Assembly: GCA_050303815.1 (NCBI GenBank)
Contig: JBNLCM010000182.1
Coordinates: forward strand, 1 to 64,000
Length of the DNA stretch: 64,000 bases
Reading direction: 5' to 3'
Source: Cognatazoarcus sp050303815
Lineage (GTDB): Bacteria > Pseudomonadota > Gammaproteobacteria > Burkholderiales > Rhodocyclaceae
A program made the translations under genes and the position numbers. The notes under the pieces are model-generated. The model did not search any database, had not been told where the DNA came from, and saw only the letters and a program-made list of their open reading frames with translations. This document shows, in pieces, positions 8,987 through 16,575 of the stretch (position 1 is its first letter; each line of letters begins with the position of its first letter).

Positions 8987-9012
8987 AAGCCTCACCAGCA
9001 GGAGGACGGACG

Positions 9013-9822
9013 ATGGCCAAGAACGGAGCGTGTTGCAGAGTGGGCCGCAGCGTACGGGTCGAGCGGCGCATGCTCGGCTGGACGGGTGCCGTCGCGCATC
9101 CGGACGCGCCTGCCGGCAGCGGCGGGCCCGGCTACTTCAACACGGGGGAAGGGGCGTTCAATGGCGCCGAGAATGGCGCCGACGCCGACGCATCGAAGCT
9201 CGACTCGACGCCCAAGGAGCCCAACCCGCCCCCCGCGACGGTCGCGCGGACCATCCCGGAAGGCGCCCTGAGCGTCCAGACGGACTTCGTCGATGTGGAG
9301 ATCGAGACCAAGGTCCTGGCCGACAAGGCAAATGGCGTCGACCAGGGCGCGCTGACCGTGTTCGAGACCCCCAAGGTCGAGAACGGCTTCTACCTGAGTG
9401 ACGAGAACGACATCGTCACGAAGGCCAAGAACAAGCTCAAGTGGCGCGGCACCATCGAGATCCAGGTCCGATACGCCAAGGGCGTCACCGCGGATGGACT
9501 GGCCTGCTACGGCAGGGGCACGACCAAGACGGACATCGCGAATGGCGACATCACGCTGGGTTTCCATGAAAGCTGCCACATCGAGCACATGGTGGCCTAC
9601 CTCAAGGCCCACCCCCTGCCCAAGCCGCCGGAACTCAAGGCCGGCATGACGCTCGACGACTGCAAGACGAAAGGCCAGGCGTACATCGACACCGTCGAGG
9701 AATACGCCAACAAGGTGCGGGCCGACACGGAAAAGGTCGTCGACCAGGTGGGGCACACCCTGAGCAGCGTCGAGTCCTCCGGCGAATGCTACGAACACGA
9801 ACTCCCCCCCCTCGAAGAGTAG
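9013..9822 (+). CDS. Putative HExxH metallopeptidase, DUF922-like
   Basis: The 269-residue protein has no assigned family that I can name with certainty. It contains H185-E-S-C-H189-I-E-H192, an HExxH zinc-protease core, followed by a helix, a conserved-looking Cys (LDDCKTKGQ) and a C-terminal VDQVGHTL. This arrangement resembles DUF922-type predicted secreted Zn proteases (HExGH, later Cys, terminal THG). The N-terminal 70 residues are Gly/Asp/Pro-rich with an early Cys-Cys; no classical signal peptide is visible. A strong GGAGG lies seven bases before the ATG, so the start is reliable. It sits between nasA and nirB on the same strand but likely has its own promoter. The role is unknown. Confidence 0.6.
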   Translation: MAKNGACCRVGRSVRVERRMLGWTGAVAHPDAPAGSGGPGYFNTGEGAFNGAENGADADASKLDSTPKEPNPPPATVARTIPEGALSVQTDFVDVEIETKVLADKANGVDQGALTVFETPKVENGFYLSDENDIVTKAKNKLKWRGTIEIQVRYAKGVTADGLACYGRGTTKTDIANGDITLGFHESCHIEHMVAYLKAHPLPKPPELKAGMTLDDCKTKGQAYIDTVEEYANKVRADTEKVVDQVGHTLSSVESSGECYEHELPPLEE

Positions 9823-9841
9823 GTCCCCACGCGTCCCGCCA

Positions 9842-9876
9842 GCGCCAATTTGGGGCGCGCCAACCCATTATGGTGC
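9842..9876. promoter_or_regulatory. Paired NtrC-like sites of nirB
   Basis: GCGCC-AATTT-GGGGC (9842-9856) matches GCACC-N5-GGTGC at 8 of 10 arm bases. AACCC-ATTAT-GGTGC (9862-9876) has a perfect right half and a poor left half. The two start exactly 20 bp apart, the same phasing as upstream of nasA. They are centred about 105-125 bp before the predicted start at about 9976, a normal enhancer distance. Confidence 0.55.
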
Positions 9877-9949
9877 ATTGCAAGACCGCCACGCCGGCAA
9901 GACCGCCCGAAATGGCGGCCTAACGGGCCTCTCGCACCGCAACATTTCC

Positions 9950-9965
9950 TGGCACGCGACCTGCT
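9950..9965 (+). promoter_or_regulatory. Sigma-54 promoter of nirB-nirD-narK
   Basis: TGGCACG-N4-CTGCT with GG at 9951-9952 and GC at 9963-9964, spacing exactly ten. The -24 element is consensus. Predicted transcription start is about 9976, which gives a leader of about 177 nt before nirB. Confidence 0.78.
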
Positions 9966-10046
9966 AAAGAGTCGTCGAAGGGCTTCCCCGCCACCGCAGG
10001 CGACGCGCGAAGCCCACAGGCGAATCGTTCGCTAGTGCAGTCCGAC

Positions 10047-10088
10047 CCGGGCAACGGCGCCCGGTGTCACCAGGATCAAAGCCGATCC
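10047..10088 (+). promoter_or_regulatory. ANTAR-type tandem hexaloop hairpins in the nirB leader
   Basis: Two adjacent hairpins are perfect on paper. Hairpin 1 is CCGGGC-AACGGC-GCCCGG (10047-10064); hairpin 2 is GGATC-AAAGCC-GATCC (10073-10088); the linker is 8 nt. Both loops are six bases with A at position 1 and G at position 4. This is the published recognition rule for ANTAR-domain antiterminators such as NasR and NasT. The GGATC/GATCC arms of hairpin 2 can also pair with the downstream hairpin at 10110-10132, allowing mutually exclusive structures. NasT/NasS are not in the window. Confidence 0.7.
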
Positions 10089-10109
10089 CTGCCGCGACAG
10101 ACTTCTTGT

Positions 10110-10132
10110 GATCCGGACCCCGAGGCCGGATC
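10110..10132 (+). promoter_or_regulatory. Downstream leader hairpin before nirB
   Basis: GATCCGG and CCGGATC form a 7-bp stem around a 9-nt loop that can add two C-G pairs. There is no U tract after it, so it is not a textbook intrinsic terminator; it ends 8 bases before the nirB Shine-Dalgarno (gaggg) and could affect elongation or translation. Its arms are complementary to those of the second hexaloop hairpin. Confidence 0.45.
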
Positions 10133-10152
10133 CATGTTGCGAGGGAAATATC

Positions 10153-12594
10153 ATGCGCAAACTGAAACTGGTCATGGTCGGCAATGGCATGGCGGGCGTT
10201 CGCACGCTCGAAGAGCTCATCAAGCACGCGCCGGACATGTACGACATCACGGTGTTCGGCGCCGAGCCCCACCCCAACTACAACCGAATCCTGCTGTCGC
10301 CGGTGCTCGCCGGCGAAATGACGATCCAGGACATCATCCTGAACGAGCGTCAGTGGTACATCGACAACGGGATCGAACTGCATCTCGGCAACCGCATCGC
10401 CAAGATCGACCGCAAGGCGCGCAAAGTCATCGCCGCCGATGGCACCGAGCGCGAATACGACCGCCTGCTGATCGCCACCGGCTCGAATCCCTTCATCCTG
10501 CCGATCCCGGGCAAAGACCTGCCGGGTGTCATCGGGTATCGCGACATCGCCGACACGGACGCGATGATCGAGGCCGCCGCGACCCACAGGCACGCCGTCG
10601 TGATCGGCGCCGGCCTGCTCGGGCTCGAGGCCGCGAACGGCCTGAAGCTGCGTGGCATGGATGTCACCGTGGTTCACATCGGCGACTGGATCATGGAGCG
10701 GCAGCTAGACAAGACCGCGGCGGACATGCTGCAGAAATCGCTCGAAGCGAAGGGCATGAAGTTCGTCCTGCCGGCCCAGACGGCCGAGCTCGTGGCCGGC
10801 GAATCCGGCCGCGTGGCCGCGGTCAGGTTCAAGGATGGCAACAGTATCCCTGCCGACCTGGTGGTGATGGCCGCCGGCATCCGCCCGAACACCGCGCTGG
10901 CCGAATCGGCGGGGCTGCACTGCGAACGCGGAATCGTCGTCAATGACACGATGCAGACCTACGATCCGCGCATCTATGCCGTCGGCGAATGCGCCAACCA
11001 CCGCGGCATCGCCTACGGCCTGGTCGCACCGCTGTTCGAACAGGCGAAGGTCTGCGCCAACCACCTGGCGATGTTCGGCATCGGCCTGTACAAGGGCTCG
11101 GTGACCTCCACCAAGCTCAAGGTGACCGGCATCGACGTCTTCTCGGCCGGCGACTTCACAGGTGGCGAAGGCACCGAGGACATCGTGCTGCACGACCCGG
11201 GCGCGGGGGTTTACAAGCGGGTCGTCCTGCGCGACGACACGATCGTAGGCGCCGTGATGTACGGCGACACCAAGGACGGTGCCTGGTACTTCCAGATGCT
11301 CAAGGACGGCCAGAACGTCGCCGAGATCCGCGACCACCTGCTGTTCGGCAACAGCCATCTGGGCGACACCGGCCACAAGGGCAACGACCTCGCTGCGAGC
11401 ATGCCGGACGAGGCCGAGGTGTGCGGCTGCAACGGCGTGTGCAAGGGCACCATCGTCAAGGCCATCAAGGAACAGGGCCTGTTCTCGCTGGACGACGTGC
11501 GCAAGCACACCAAGGCGTCCAGCTCCTGCGGTTCCTGCACCGGCCTCGTCGAGCAGATCCTGGCCTCCACGGTCGGGGGAGCCTACGAGCCGGCCGATTC
11601 GAACAAGAAGGCGGTGTGTGGGTGCACCGACCTGTCCCACGGTGACGTCCGAAAGGCGATCCGCGAGCACAAGCTGCTGTCGGCCCAGAAGGCGATGGAC
11701 TTTCTCGAGTGGCAAACACCCAATGGCTGCGCCTCGTGCCGCCCTGCCCTCAACTACTACTGCCTCTCGACCTGGGCCCACGAGGCGGAGGACGACCCCC
11801 AGAGCCGCTTCATCAACGAGCGCGCCCACGCCAACATCCAGAAGGATGGCACCTACTCTGTCGTGCCGCGGATGTGGGGTGGCCTGACGACGCCCGACGA
11901 GTTGCGCGCGATCGCCAATGCGGCAGAGAAATACCAAGTGCCGACCGTCAAGGTGACCGGCGGCCAGCGCATCGATCTGCTCGGCGTCAAGAAGGCGGAC
12001 CTGCCGCTGATCTGGCACGACCTGAACCAGGCGGGCATGGTCTCCGGCCACGCCTATGGCAAGTCGATTCGTACCGTGAAGACCTGTGTCGGTGCCGAAC
12101 ACTGCCGCTTCGGCACCCAGCTGTCCATGAGCCTCGGCGTGAAGCTCGAAAAGATGCTCTTCGGCATGTGGAGCCCCCACAAGGTGAAGCTGGCCGTTTC
12201 GGGGTGCCCCCGCAACTGCGCCGAGGCCGGCATCAAGGACGTGGGAATCATCGGTGTCGATTCCGGCTACGAGATCTACGTGGCCGGCAATGGCGGCATC
12301 AAGACCGACGTGGCGCAGTTCTTCGCCAAGGCCCGGACCGAGGAAGAGGTGATGGAGATCTCCGGTGCCTTCCTCCAGCTCTATCGCGAAGAGGCCTACT
12401 ACCTGGAACGGACGGTCCATTACATCGGCCGCGTCGGACTCGAGCATGTCAAGAAGCGGGTGCTCGATGACGCCGAGAACCGCAAGGCCCTGTACGAGCG
12501 CCTGCTTTACGCGCTGCAGGACTACAAGGACCCCTGGCAGGAGCGCGCCCGGCAGCCCGAGCTGCGCCGCGACTTCGAACCACTGACGGTGTGA
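10153..12594 (+). CDS. nirB: Nitrite reductase [NAD(P)H], large subunit
   Basis: An 813-residue cytoplasmic enzyme that reduces nitrite to ammonium. In order: FAD/NAD(P)-binding oxidoreductase (VGNGMAGVRTLEEL start; second Rossmann motif at HAVVIGAGLLGLEAANG), two BFD-like [2Fe-2S] regions (CGCNGVCKG with CGSC; CGCTDLSHGD with CASC), the ferredoxin-like repeat, and the sirohaem/[4Fe-4S] domain with TCVGAEHC and SGCPRNC supplying the cluster Cys. I chose Met 10153 (MRKLKLVMVG) over an in-frame Met at 10108 because gaggg precedes it and the Rossmann fold then starts at the N-terminus. It is followed by a tiny possible ORF and nirD. Confidence 0.95.
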   Translation: MRKLKLVMVGNGMAGVRTLEELIKHAPDMYDITVFGAEPHPNYNRILLSPVLAGEMTIQDIILNERQWYIDNGIELHLGNRIAKIDRKARKVIAADGTEREYDRLLIATGSNPFILPIPGKDLPGVIGYRDIADTDAMIEAAATHRHAVVIGAGLLGLEAANGLKLRGMDVTVVHIGDWIMERQLDKTAADMLQKSLEAKGMKFVLPAQTAELVAGESGRVAAVRFKDGNSIPADLVVMAAGIRPNTALAESAGLHCERGIVVNDTMQTYDPRIYAVGECANHRGIAYGLVAPLFEQAKVCANHLAMFGIGLYKGSVTSTKLKVTGIDVFSAGDFTGGEGTEDIVLHDPGAGVYKRVVLRDDTIVGAVMYGDTKDGAWYFQMLKDGQNVAEIRDHLLFGNSHLGDTGHKGNDLAASMPDEAEVCGCNGVCKGTIVKAIKEQGLFSLDDVRKHTKASSSCGSCTGLVEQILASTVGGAYEPADSNKKAVCGCTDLSHGDVRKAIREHKLLSAQKAMDFLEWQTPNGCASCRPALNYYCLSTWAHEAEDDPQSRFINERAHANIQKDGTYSVVPRMWGGLTTPDELRAIANAAEKYQVPTVKVTGGQRIDLLGVKKADLPLIWHDLNQAGMVSGHAYGKSIRTVKTCVGAEHCRFGTQLSMSLGVKLEKMLFGMWSPHKVKLAVSGCPRNCAEAGIKDVGIIGVDSGYEIYVAGNGGIKTDVAQFFAKARTEEEVMEISGAFLQLYREEAYYLERTVHYIGRVGLEHVKKRVLDDAENRKALYERLLYALQDYKDPWQERARQPELRRDFEPLTV

Positions 12595-12604
12595 GGTGAC
12601 GACG

Positions 12605-12697
12605 ATGAGCGAATGGGAAGACTGGGGCATCGCGCCGCGCCGCGAGCCGGACGACGCTGACGACATTCGCGCCCTGACGGGCGCCCGGGGATGCTGA
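12605..12697 (+). CDS. Possible 30-residue protein between nirB and nirD
   Basis: A short ORF beginning MSEWEDWGIAPRREP and ending ALTGARGC fills the nirB-nirD gap. It has an excellent ribosome site, AGGTGA, overlapping the nirB stop and 5 bases before its ATG, and its stop is one base before the nirD ATG, the spacing of a translationally coupled gene. The peptide is acidic with two Trp residues near its start. It may be a real small protein or only a translation relay for nirD. No homologue is known to me. Confidence 0.4.
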   Translation: MSEWEDWGIAPRREPDDADDIRALTGARGC

Positions 12698-12698
12698 T

Positions 12699-13034
12699 AT
12701 GGAAGCCGCAATGATCGACACCGACATCGAATGGAAACGACTGTGCCAACTCGACGAGATTCCGCGCCTGGGGTCCCGCGTGGTCGAGGGCACCCGGCAT
12801 GGCGACATCGCCGTCTTCCGCACCGCGGATGACGACGTCTTCGCCATCCACGACAAGTGCCCCCACAAGGGCGGCCCCCTGTCCCAGGGCATCGTCCACG
12901 GACGCACCGTCACCTGCCCCCTTCACAACTGGAAGATCCAGCTCGAAGACGGCGAGGCGGTCGCCCCCGACGTGGGCTGCACCCGCCCCTTCTCGGCCAA
13001 GGTCGAGGACGGCGTGGTGTTCCTGAAACTGTAA
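12699..13034 (+). CDS. nirD: Nitrite reductase small subunit, Rieske type
   Basis: A 111-residue Rieske-fold protein. Both cluster motifs are intact: CPHKGG and CPLHNW supply two Cys and two His for a [2Fe-2S] centre. E. coli NirD keeps the fold but lacks the ligands, so this belongs to the cluster-binding type. It partners NirB for nitrite reduction to ammonium. Translation is probably coupled to the upstream small ORF. narK follows after 115 bp of GC-rich sequence with no clear promoter. Confidence 0.9.
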   Translation: MEAAMIDTDIEWKRLCQLDEIPRLGSRVVEGTRHGDIAVFRTADDDVFAIHDKCPHKGGPLSQGIVHGRTVTCPLHNWKIQLEDGEAVAPDVGCTRPFSAKVEDGVVFLKL

Positions 13035-13149
13035 GCGCAGATCGCCCGGCCGCCCGGCCGCCACGGCAGGCGCGCCCGCACGGGCCAACAGGCCCGGGGG
13101 CGCCCCTGCGCGTGCGCAGCGGGCGACCGGGCCAGACGAGGAATCTCTC

Positions 13150-14619
13150 ATGAGCACCGAAAAAGGCTTCAACCTCCTGTCCTTCACGGGCAAGATGAAG
13201 ATCCTCCACCTGTCCTGGGTGGCCTTCTTCATCACCTTCGTGGTGTGGTTCAACCACGCGCCGCTGCTGGCCGCGATCGCGGAATCCCTCGGCCTGGACA
13301 AGTCCCAGGTCAAGACCCTGCTGATCCTCAATGTGGCGCTGACGATCCCGGCCCGGATACTGATCGGCATGTTCACGGACAAGTTCGGGCCGAAGATCGC
13401 CTACGCGGGCCTGCTGGCCATCTCCAGCATCCCCTGCTTCATGTTCGCGTTCGCCGACGACTTCACCCAGGCCGCGATCGCCCGCTTCATGCTGGGCTTC
13501 GTCGGCGCCGGCTTCGTGATCGGCATCCGCATGGTCAGCGAGTGGTTTCCGGCCAACGAACTGGGCACCGCCGAGGGCATCTACGGCGGATGGGGCAACT
13601 TCGGCTCGGCTGCGGCCGCCATGGCCCTGCCGACCCTCGCGCTGGCATTCGGTGGCGAGGACGGCTGGCGCTACGCGATCGGCCTGACCGGCGCGATCTG
13701 CCTGGCCTTCTCCTTCATCTGGTATGTCAACGTCACCGACACACCGAAGGGCTCGACCTACTTCAAACCCAAGAAGAGCGGCGGCCTGGAGGTCACCAGC
13801 AAGGGCGACTTCCTGTTCCTGCTGCTGATGAAGATCCCGATGTACGCGGCCCTCGCCCTGCTCGCCTGGAAGCTGTCGCCGGCCGGCGTGAAGCTCATCC
13901 CGGAGGCCGCCACGACCCTCATCTATGCCGGGCTGGCGGCGATCTTCGTGTACGACTGCTTCAGCGCCTACCGGGTCAACCACGAGATCTTCCAGGGCCC
14001 GGTGCCCGAGATCCACCGCTACAAGTTCAAGCAGGTGGCGGTGCTCAACATCCTCTATTTCGCCACCTTCGGCTCCGAGCTCGCGGTGGTCTCGATGCTA
14101 CCGCTGTTCTTCGCCGAAACCTTCGCCCTCGACCCGGTCAAGGCGGGCCTGGTCGCGTCGGCCTACGCCTTCATGAACCTGATGTCGCGTCCCGGCGGCG
14201 GCTGGATCTCGGACCGCTTCGGCCGCAAGAAGACGCTGCTGATCCTGACCGCCGGCCTGGCGGCCGGCTACGCCCTGATGGCGATGACCAACGCGAGCTG
14301 GCCGGTGTGGCTCGCGGTGGTGGTGGCGATGGCCTGTTCCTTCTTCGTCCAGGCCGGCGAGGGCGCGGTGTTCGCGGTGGTGCCGCTGATCAAACGTCGC
14401 CTGACCGGCCAGATCGCCGGCATGACCGGCGCCTACGGCAATGTGGGCGCGGTGGTGTACCTTACGGTTCTGTCCTTCGTGAGCTACGAGATCTTCTTCA
14501 GCGTGATCGCACTGACGGCCGTGGTCGGATTCCTGACCCTGCTGTTCATGGAAGAACCGAAGGGCCACATGGCCGAGGTCAAGGAAGACGGCAGCGTCGA
14601 GCTGATCAGAGTCACCTGA
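13150..14619 (+). CDS. narK: Nitrate/nitrite transporter, NarK/NasA-type MFS
   Basis: A 489-residue major-facilitator protein with about 12 hydrophobic segments. The nitrate-porter signature is visible as GGWGNFGSAAAA in the first half, and the second-half equivalent appears as GAYGNVGAVVYL. It carries nitrate in, or exchanges nitrate for nitrite, across the inner membrane. The long central cytoplasmic loop (about 200-225) is Lys-rich. Position in the nirBD operon argues for assimilation. A second, high-affinity nitrate uptake system (nrtABCD) lies at 51-55 kb. Confidence 0.9.
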   Translation: MSTEKGFNLLSFTGKMKILHLSWVAFFITFVVWFNHAPLLAAIAESLGLDKSQVKTLLILNVALTIPARILIGMFTDKFGPKIAYAGLLAISSIPCFMFAFADDFTQAAIARFMLGFVGAGFVIGIRMVSEWFPANELGTAEGIYGGWGNFGSAAAAMALPTLALAFGGEDGWRYAIGLTGAICLAFSFIWYVNVTDTPKGSTYFKPKKSGGLEVTSKGDFLFLLLMKIPMYAALALLAWKLSPAGVKLIPEAATTLIYAGLAAIFVYDCFSAYRVNHEIFQGPVPEIHRYKFKQVAVLNILYFATFGSELAVVSMLPLFFAETFALDPVKAGLVASAYAFMNLMSRPGGGWISDRFGRKKTLLILTAGLAAGYALMAMTNASWPVWLAVVVAMACSFFVQAGEGAVFAVVPLIKRRLTGQIAGMTGAYGNVGAVVYLTVLSFVSYEIFFSVIALTAVVGFLTLLFMEEPKGHMAEVKEDGSVELIRVT

Positions 14620-14710
14620 GCCTTCACCCACACCGCCGGCCGCGGCACGCGGGCGGGCGCGACGGCGCCCGACCCGCGTACGGCGGCCGTTCGACGAATC
14701 GACGACTGTC

Positions 14711-16426
14711 ATGAGCAAAGCGCTCGCCGTCCGCTTCGGCGGCCACTCCTCCGCCGGCCCGAAAGCGGTCAATCAGGACGCCTTCGCCGCCCATTTGCCC
14801 GATGGCCCCGAGCGTGACCTGAAAGGCGCGCTGGCGGTCATCTGCGACGGCGTCAGCGGCGGCACCGACTCGCAGCAGGCCAGCCAGATGGCGGCGACCG
14901 TGTTCGCCACCGACTATTACGACACACCGCCGAACTGGAGCGCACGCAACTCGGCAGCGCGCGTGCTCAAGAGCCTCAACGAGTGGCTGCACCAGCAGAA
15001 CGCGCAGCGTGCCGGCAATCGCTCGGACAGCGCGCTGACGACCTTCTCCGCGGCCATCGTCAAGTCCAACACCCTGCACTGCTTCCACGCCGGCGACTCC
15101 CGCATCCACCACCTGAACGAAGGCGCGCTGGCCCAGCTCACGCGCGACCACGTGCGGATCGAGGGTGGTCGCCAGTTCCTCGCCCGGGCGCTCGGCGCGG
15201 ACAGCCATCTGGAAGTGGACTACGTCACCGCCGAGCTCTCCGTCGGCGATGTGCTCCTGCTGACCACCGACGGCGTCCATGGCTTCCTCGACGGGCCGAC
15301 GCTGACCCGCCTGCTGGCCGACGCATCGGTCGCCCCCGAGGCCTGCGCGCGGCGCATCACCGAGGCCGCCCTGGCGGCCGGCTCCGATGACAACGTCTCT
15401 GCGCTGATCGTCGTCGTCGACGCCCTTCCTCTTGAGACCATCGACGAGACCCACAGGCGCCTGACCCGACTGCCGATCCCGCCCGTCCTCGAGCCAGGCA
15501 ACCGGATCGACGGCTACCGGGTCCTCGACGTGATCTTCAGCGGCACCCGCAGCCACATGTACCTGGTGCGCGACGAAGACAGCGAGGCACGCTACGTTCT
15601 GAAGGCCCCCTCGGAGCGCTTCGCCGAGGACCCGCTCTACCTGGATGGCTTCATCCGGGAAGAGTGGGTCGGCCAGCGGATCGACCACCCGAACGTGATG
15701 AAGACCTTCTCGCCGCCCCGCGAGAAGCGGTTCCTCTACTACCTGGGTGAACACATCGAGGGCCGCAACCTGCGCGAATGGATGCAGGATCACCCCGACC
15801 CGCCGCTCGACGCCGTGCGCGACATCGTGCGCCAGGCCGTGGCTGGCCTGCGCGCCTTCCAGCGGGCCGACATGGTGCACCAGGACCTCAAGCCCGAGAA
15901 CCTGATGATCGACCGGGACGGTCGGGTGAAGATCCTCGACTTCGGCACCGTGCTGATCGCCGGTGCCGACGAGACCGCCTCGCCCCTCGAGAAATCGATC
16001 CCCCAGGGCAGCGTCAACTACGTGGCGCCCGAGTACCTGAGGGGCGAGCCAGGCAGCTTCCGGTCCGACCTCTTTTCGCTGGCCGTGATCACCTACGAGC
16101 TGATCACCGGCCACCTGCCCTTCGACGAGCCGGCCGTGAAGCGCGTCAGGATCGAACACTACGCGGAACTCGACTACATTCCGGCCGTGCATCGGCGCCG
16201 CGACCTGCCCCTGTGGATCGAAGCCTGCCTGAAGAAGGCGCTCTCGCCCAACCCGCGCTACCGGCACGATGCCCTCGGTGAATTCCTGCAGGACTTCACG
16301 GTACCGAATCCGCGGCTCGAGGCCGGCCTGCGGCGACGCCCCCTGCTCGAACGTGACCCGGTCCGCTTCTGGCAGATCCTGTGCGTGATCCTGCTGCTGC
16401 TGAACCTCCTCCAGGCGCTGGGGTGA
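14711..16426 (+). CDS. Fused PP2C phosphatase and Ser/Thr kinase, membrane-anchored
   Basis: A 571-residue bifunctional signalling protein. Residues 1-235 form a PP2C phosphatase with the metal-binding motifs ICDGVSGG, HAGDSRIHH, TTDGVHGF and SDDNVSAL. Residues 265-545 form a Hanks-type kinase with the ATP-binding Lys in YVLKAPSERF, HQDLKPEN at about 390-397 and DFG at 410-412; the usual HRD arginine is Gln. A single C-terminal helix (ILCVILLLLNLLQAL) anchors it. The family recurs beside assimilatory nitrate genes in proteobacteria, and it is 91 bp downstream of narK here. A role in modulating nitrate uptake or assimilation is inferred; its substrate is unknown. Confidence 0.88.
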   Translation: MSKALAVRFGGHSSAGPKAVNQDAFAAHLPDGPERDLKGALAVICDGVSGGTDSQQASQMAATVFATDYYDTPPNWSARNSAARVLKSLNEWLHQQNAQRAGNRSDSALTTFSAAIVKSNTLHCFHAGDSRIHHLNEGALAQLTRDHVRIEGGRQFLARALGADSHLEVDYVTAELSVGDVLLLTTDGVHGFLDGPTLTRLLADASVAPEACARRITEAALAAGSDDNVSALIVVVDALPLETIDETHRRLTRLPIPPVLEPGNRIDGYRVLDVIFSGTRSHMYLVRDEDSEARYVLKAPSERFAEDPLYLDGFIREEWVGQRIDHPNVMKTFSPPREKRFLYYLGEHIEGRNLREWMQDHPDPPLDAVRDIVRQAVAGLRAFQRADMVHQDLKPENLMIDRDGRVKILDFGTVLIAGADETASPLEKSIPQGSVNYVAPEYLRGEPGSFRSDLFSLAVITYELITGHLPFDEPAVKRVRIEHYAELDYIPAVHRRRDLPLWIEACLKKALSPNPRYRHDALGEFLQDFTVPNPRLEAGLRRRPLLERDPVRFWQILCVILLLLNLLQALG

Positions 16427-16575
16427 CACGACGCCCGCGCCGCGCGCGGAACGCCGGCGTCCAAATCCTGGTGAATCCTTGACCAATCCGCTGGACGACG
16501 GGCTCGATGCCCGATAGCCTCCGTGGCAGCTCCCGGGCCGCAGAACGGCACGGCCATTGAATCCTGGCGCAACAG

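Noticed and set aside
6182..8995. Open frame of 937 codons on the minus strand opposite nasA, and similar long antisense frames opposite nirB (10705-12711), the PP2C-kinase (14624-16486), nrtABCD (52684-55563) and others
   Set aside because: GC-rich codon bias leaves the antisense frames open. They lack family motifs, have low-complexity compositions and lie fully opposite well-supported genes.
10018..10033. A further hairpin in the nirB leader (GGCGA...TCGCT)
   Set aside because: The loop is five bases and the stem includes a wobble; the two perfect hexaloop hairpins downstream already satisfy the ANTAR pattern.
16479..16518. Sigma-70 promoter before the TPR-glycosyltransferase gene (TTGACC with GATAGC)
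   Set aside because: Spacing between the two hexamers is about 28 bp, far from 16-18 bp.
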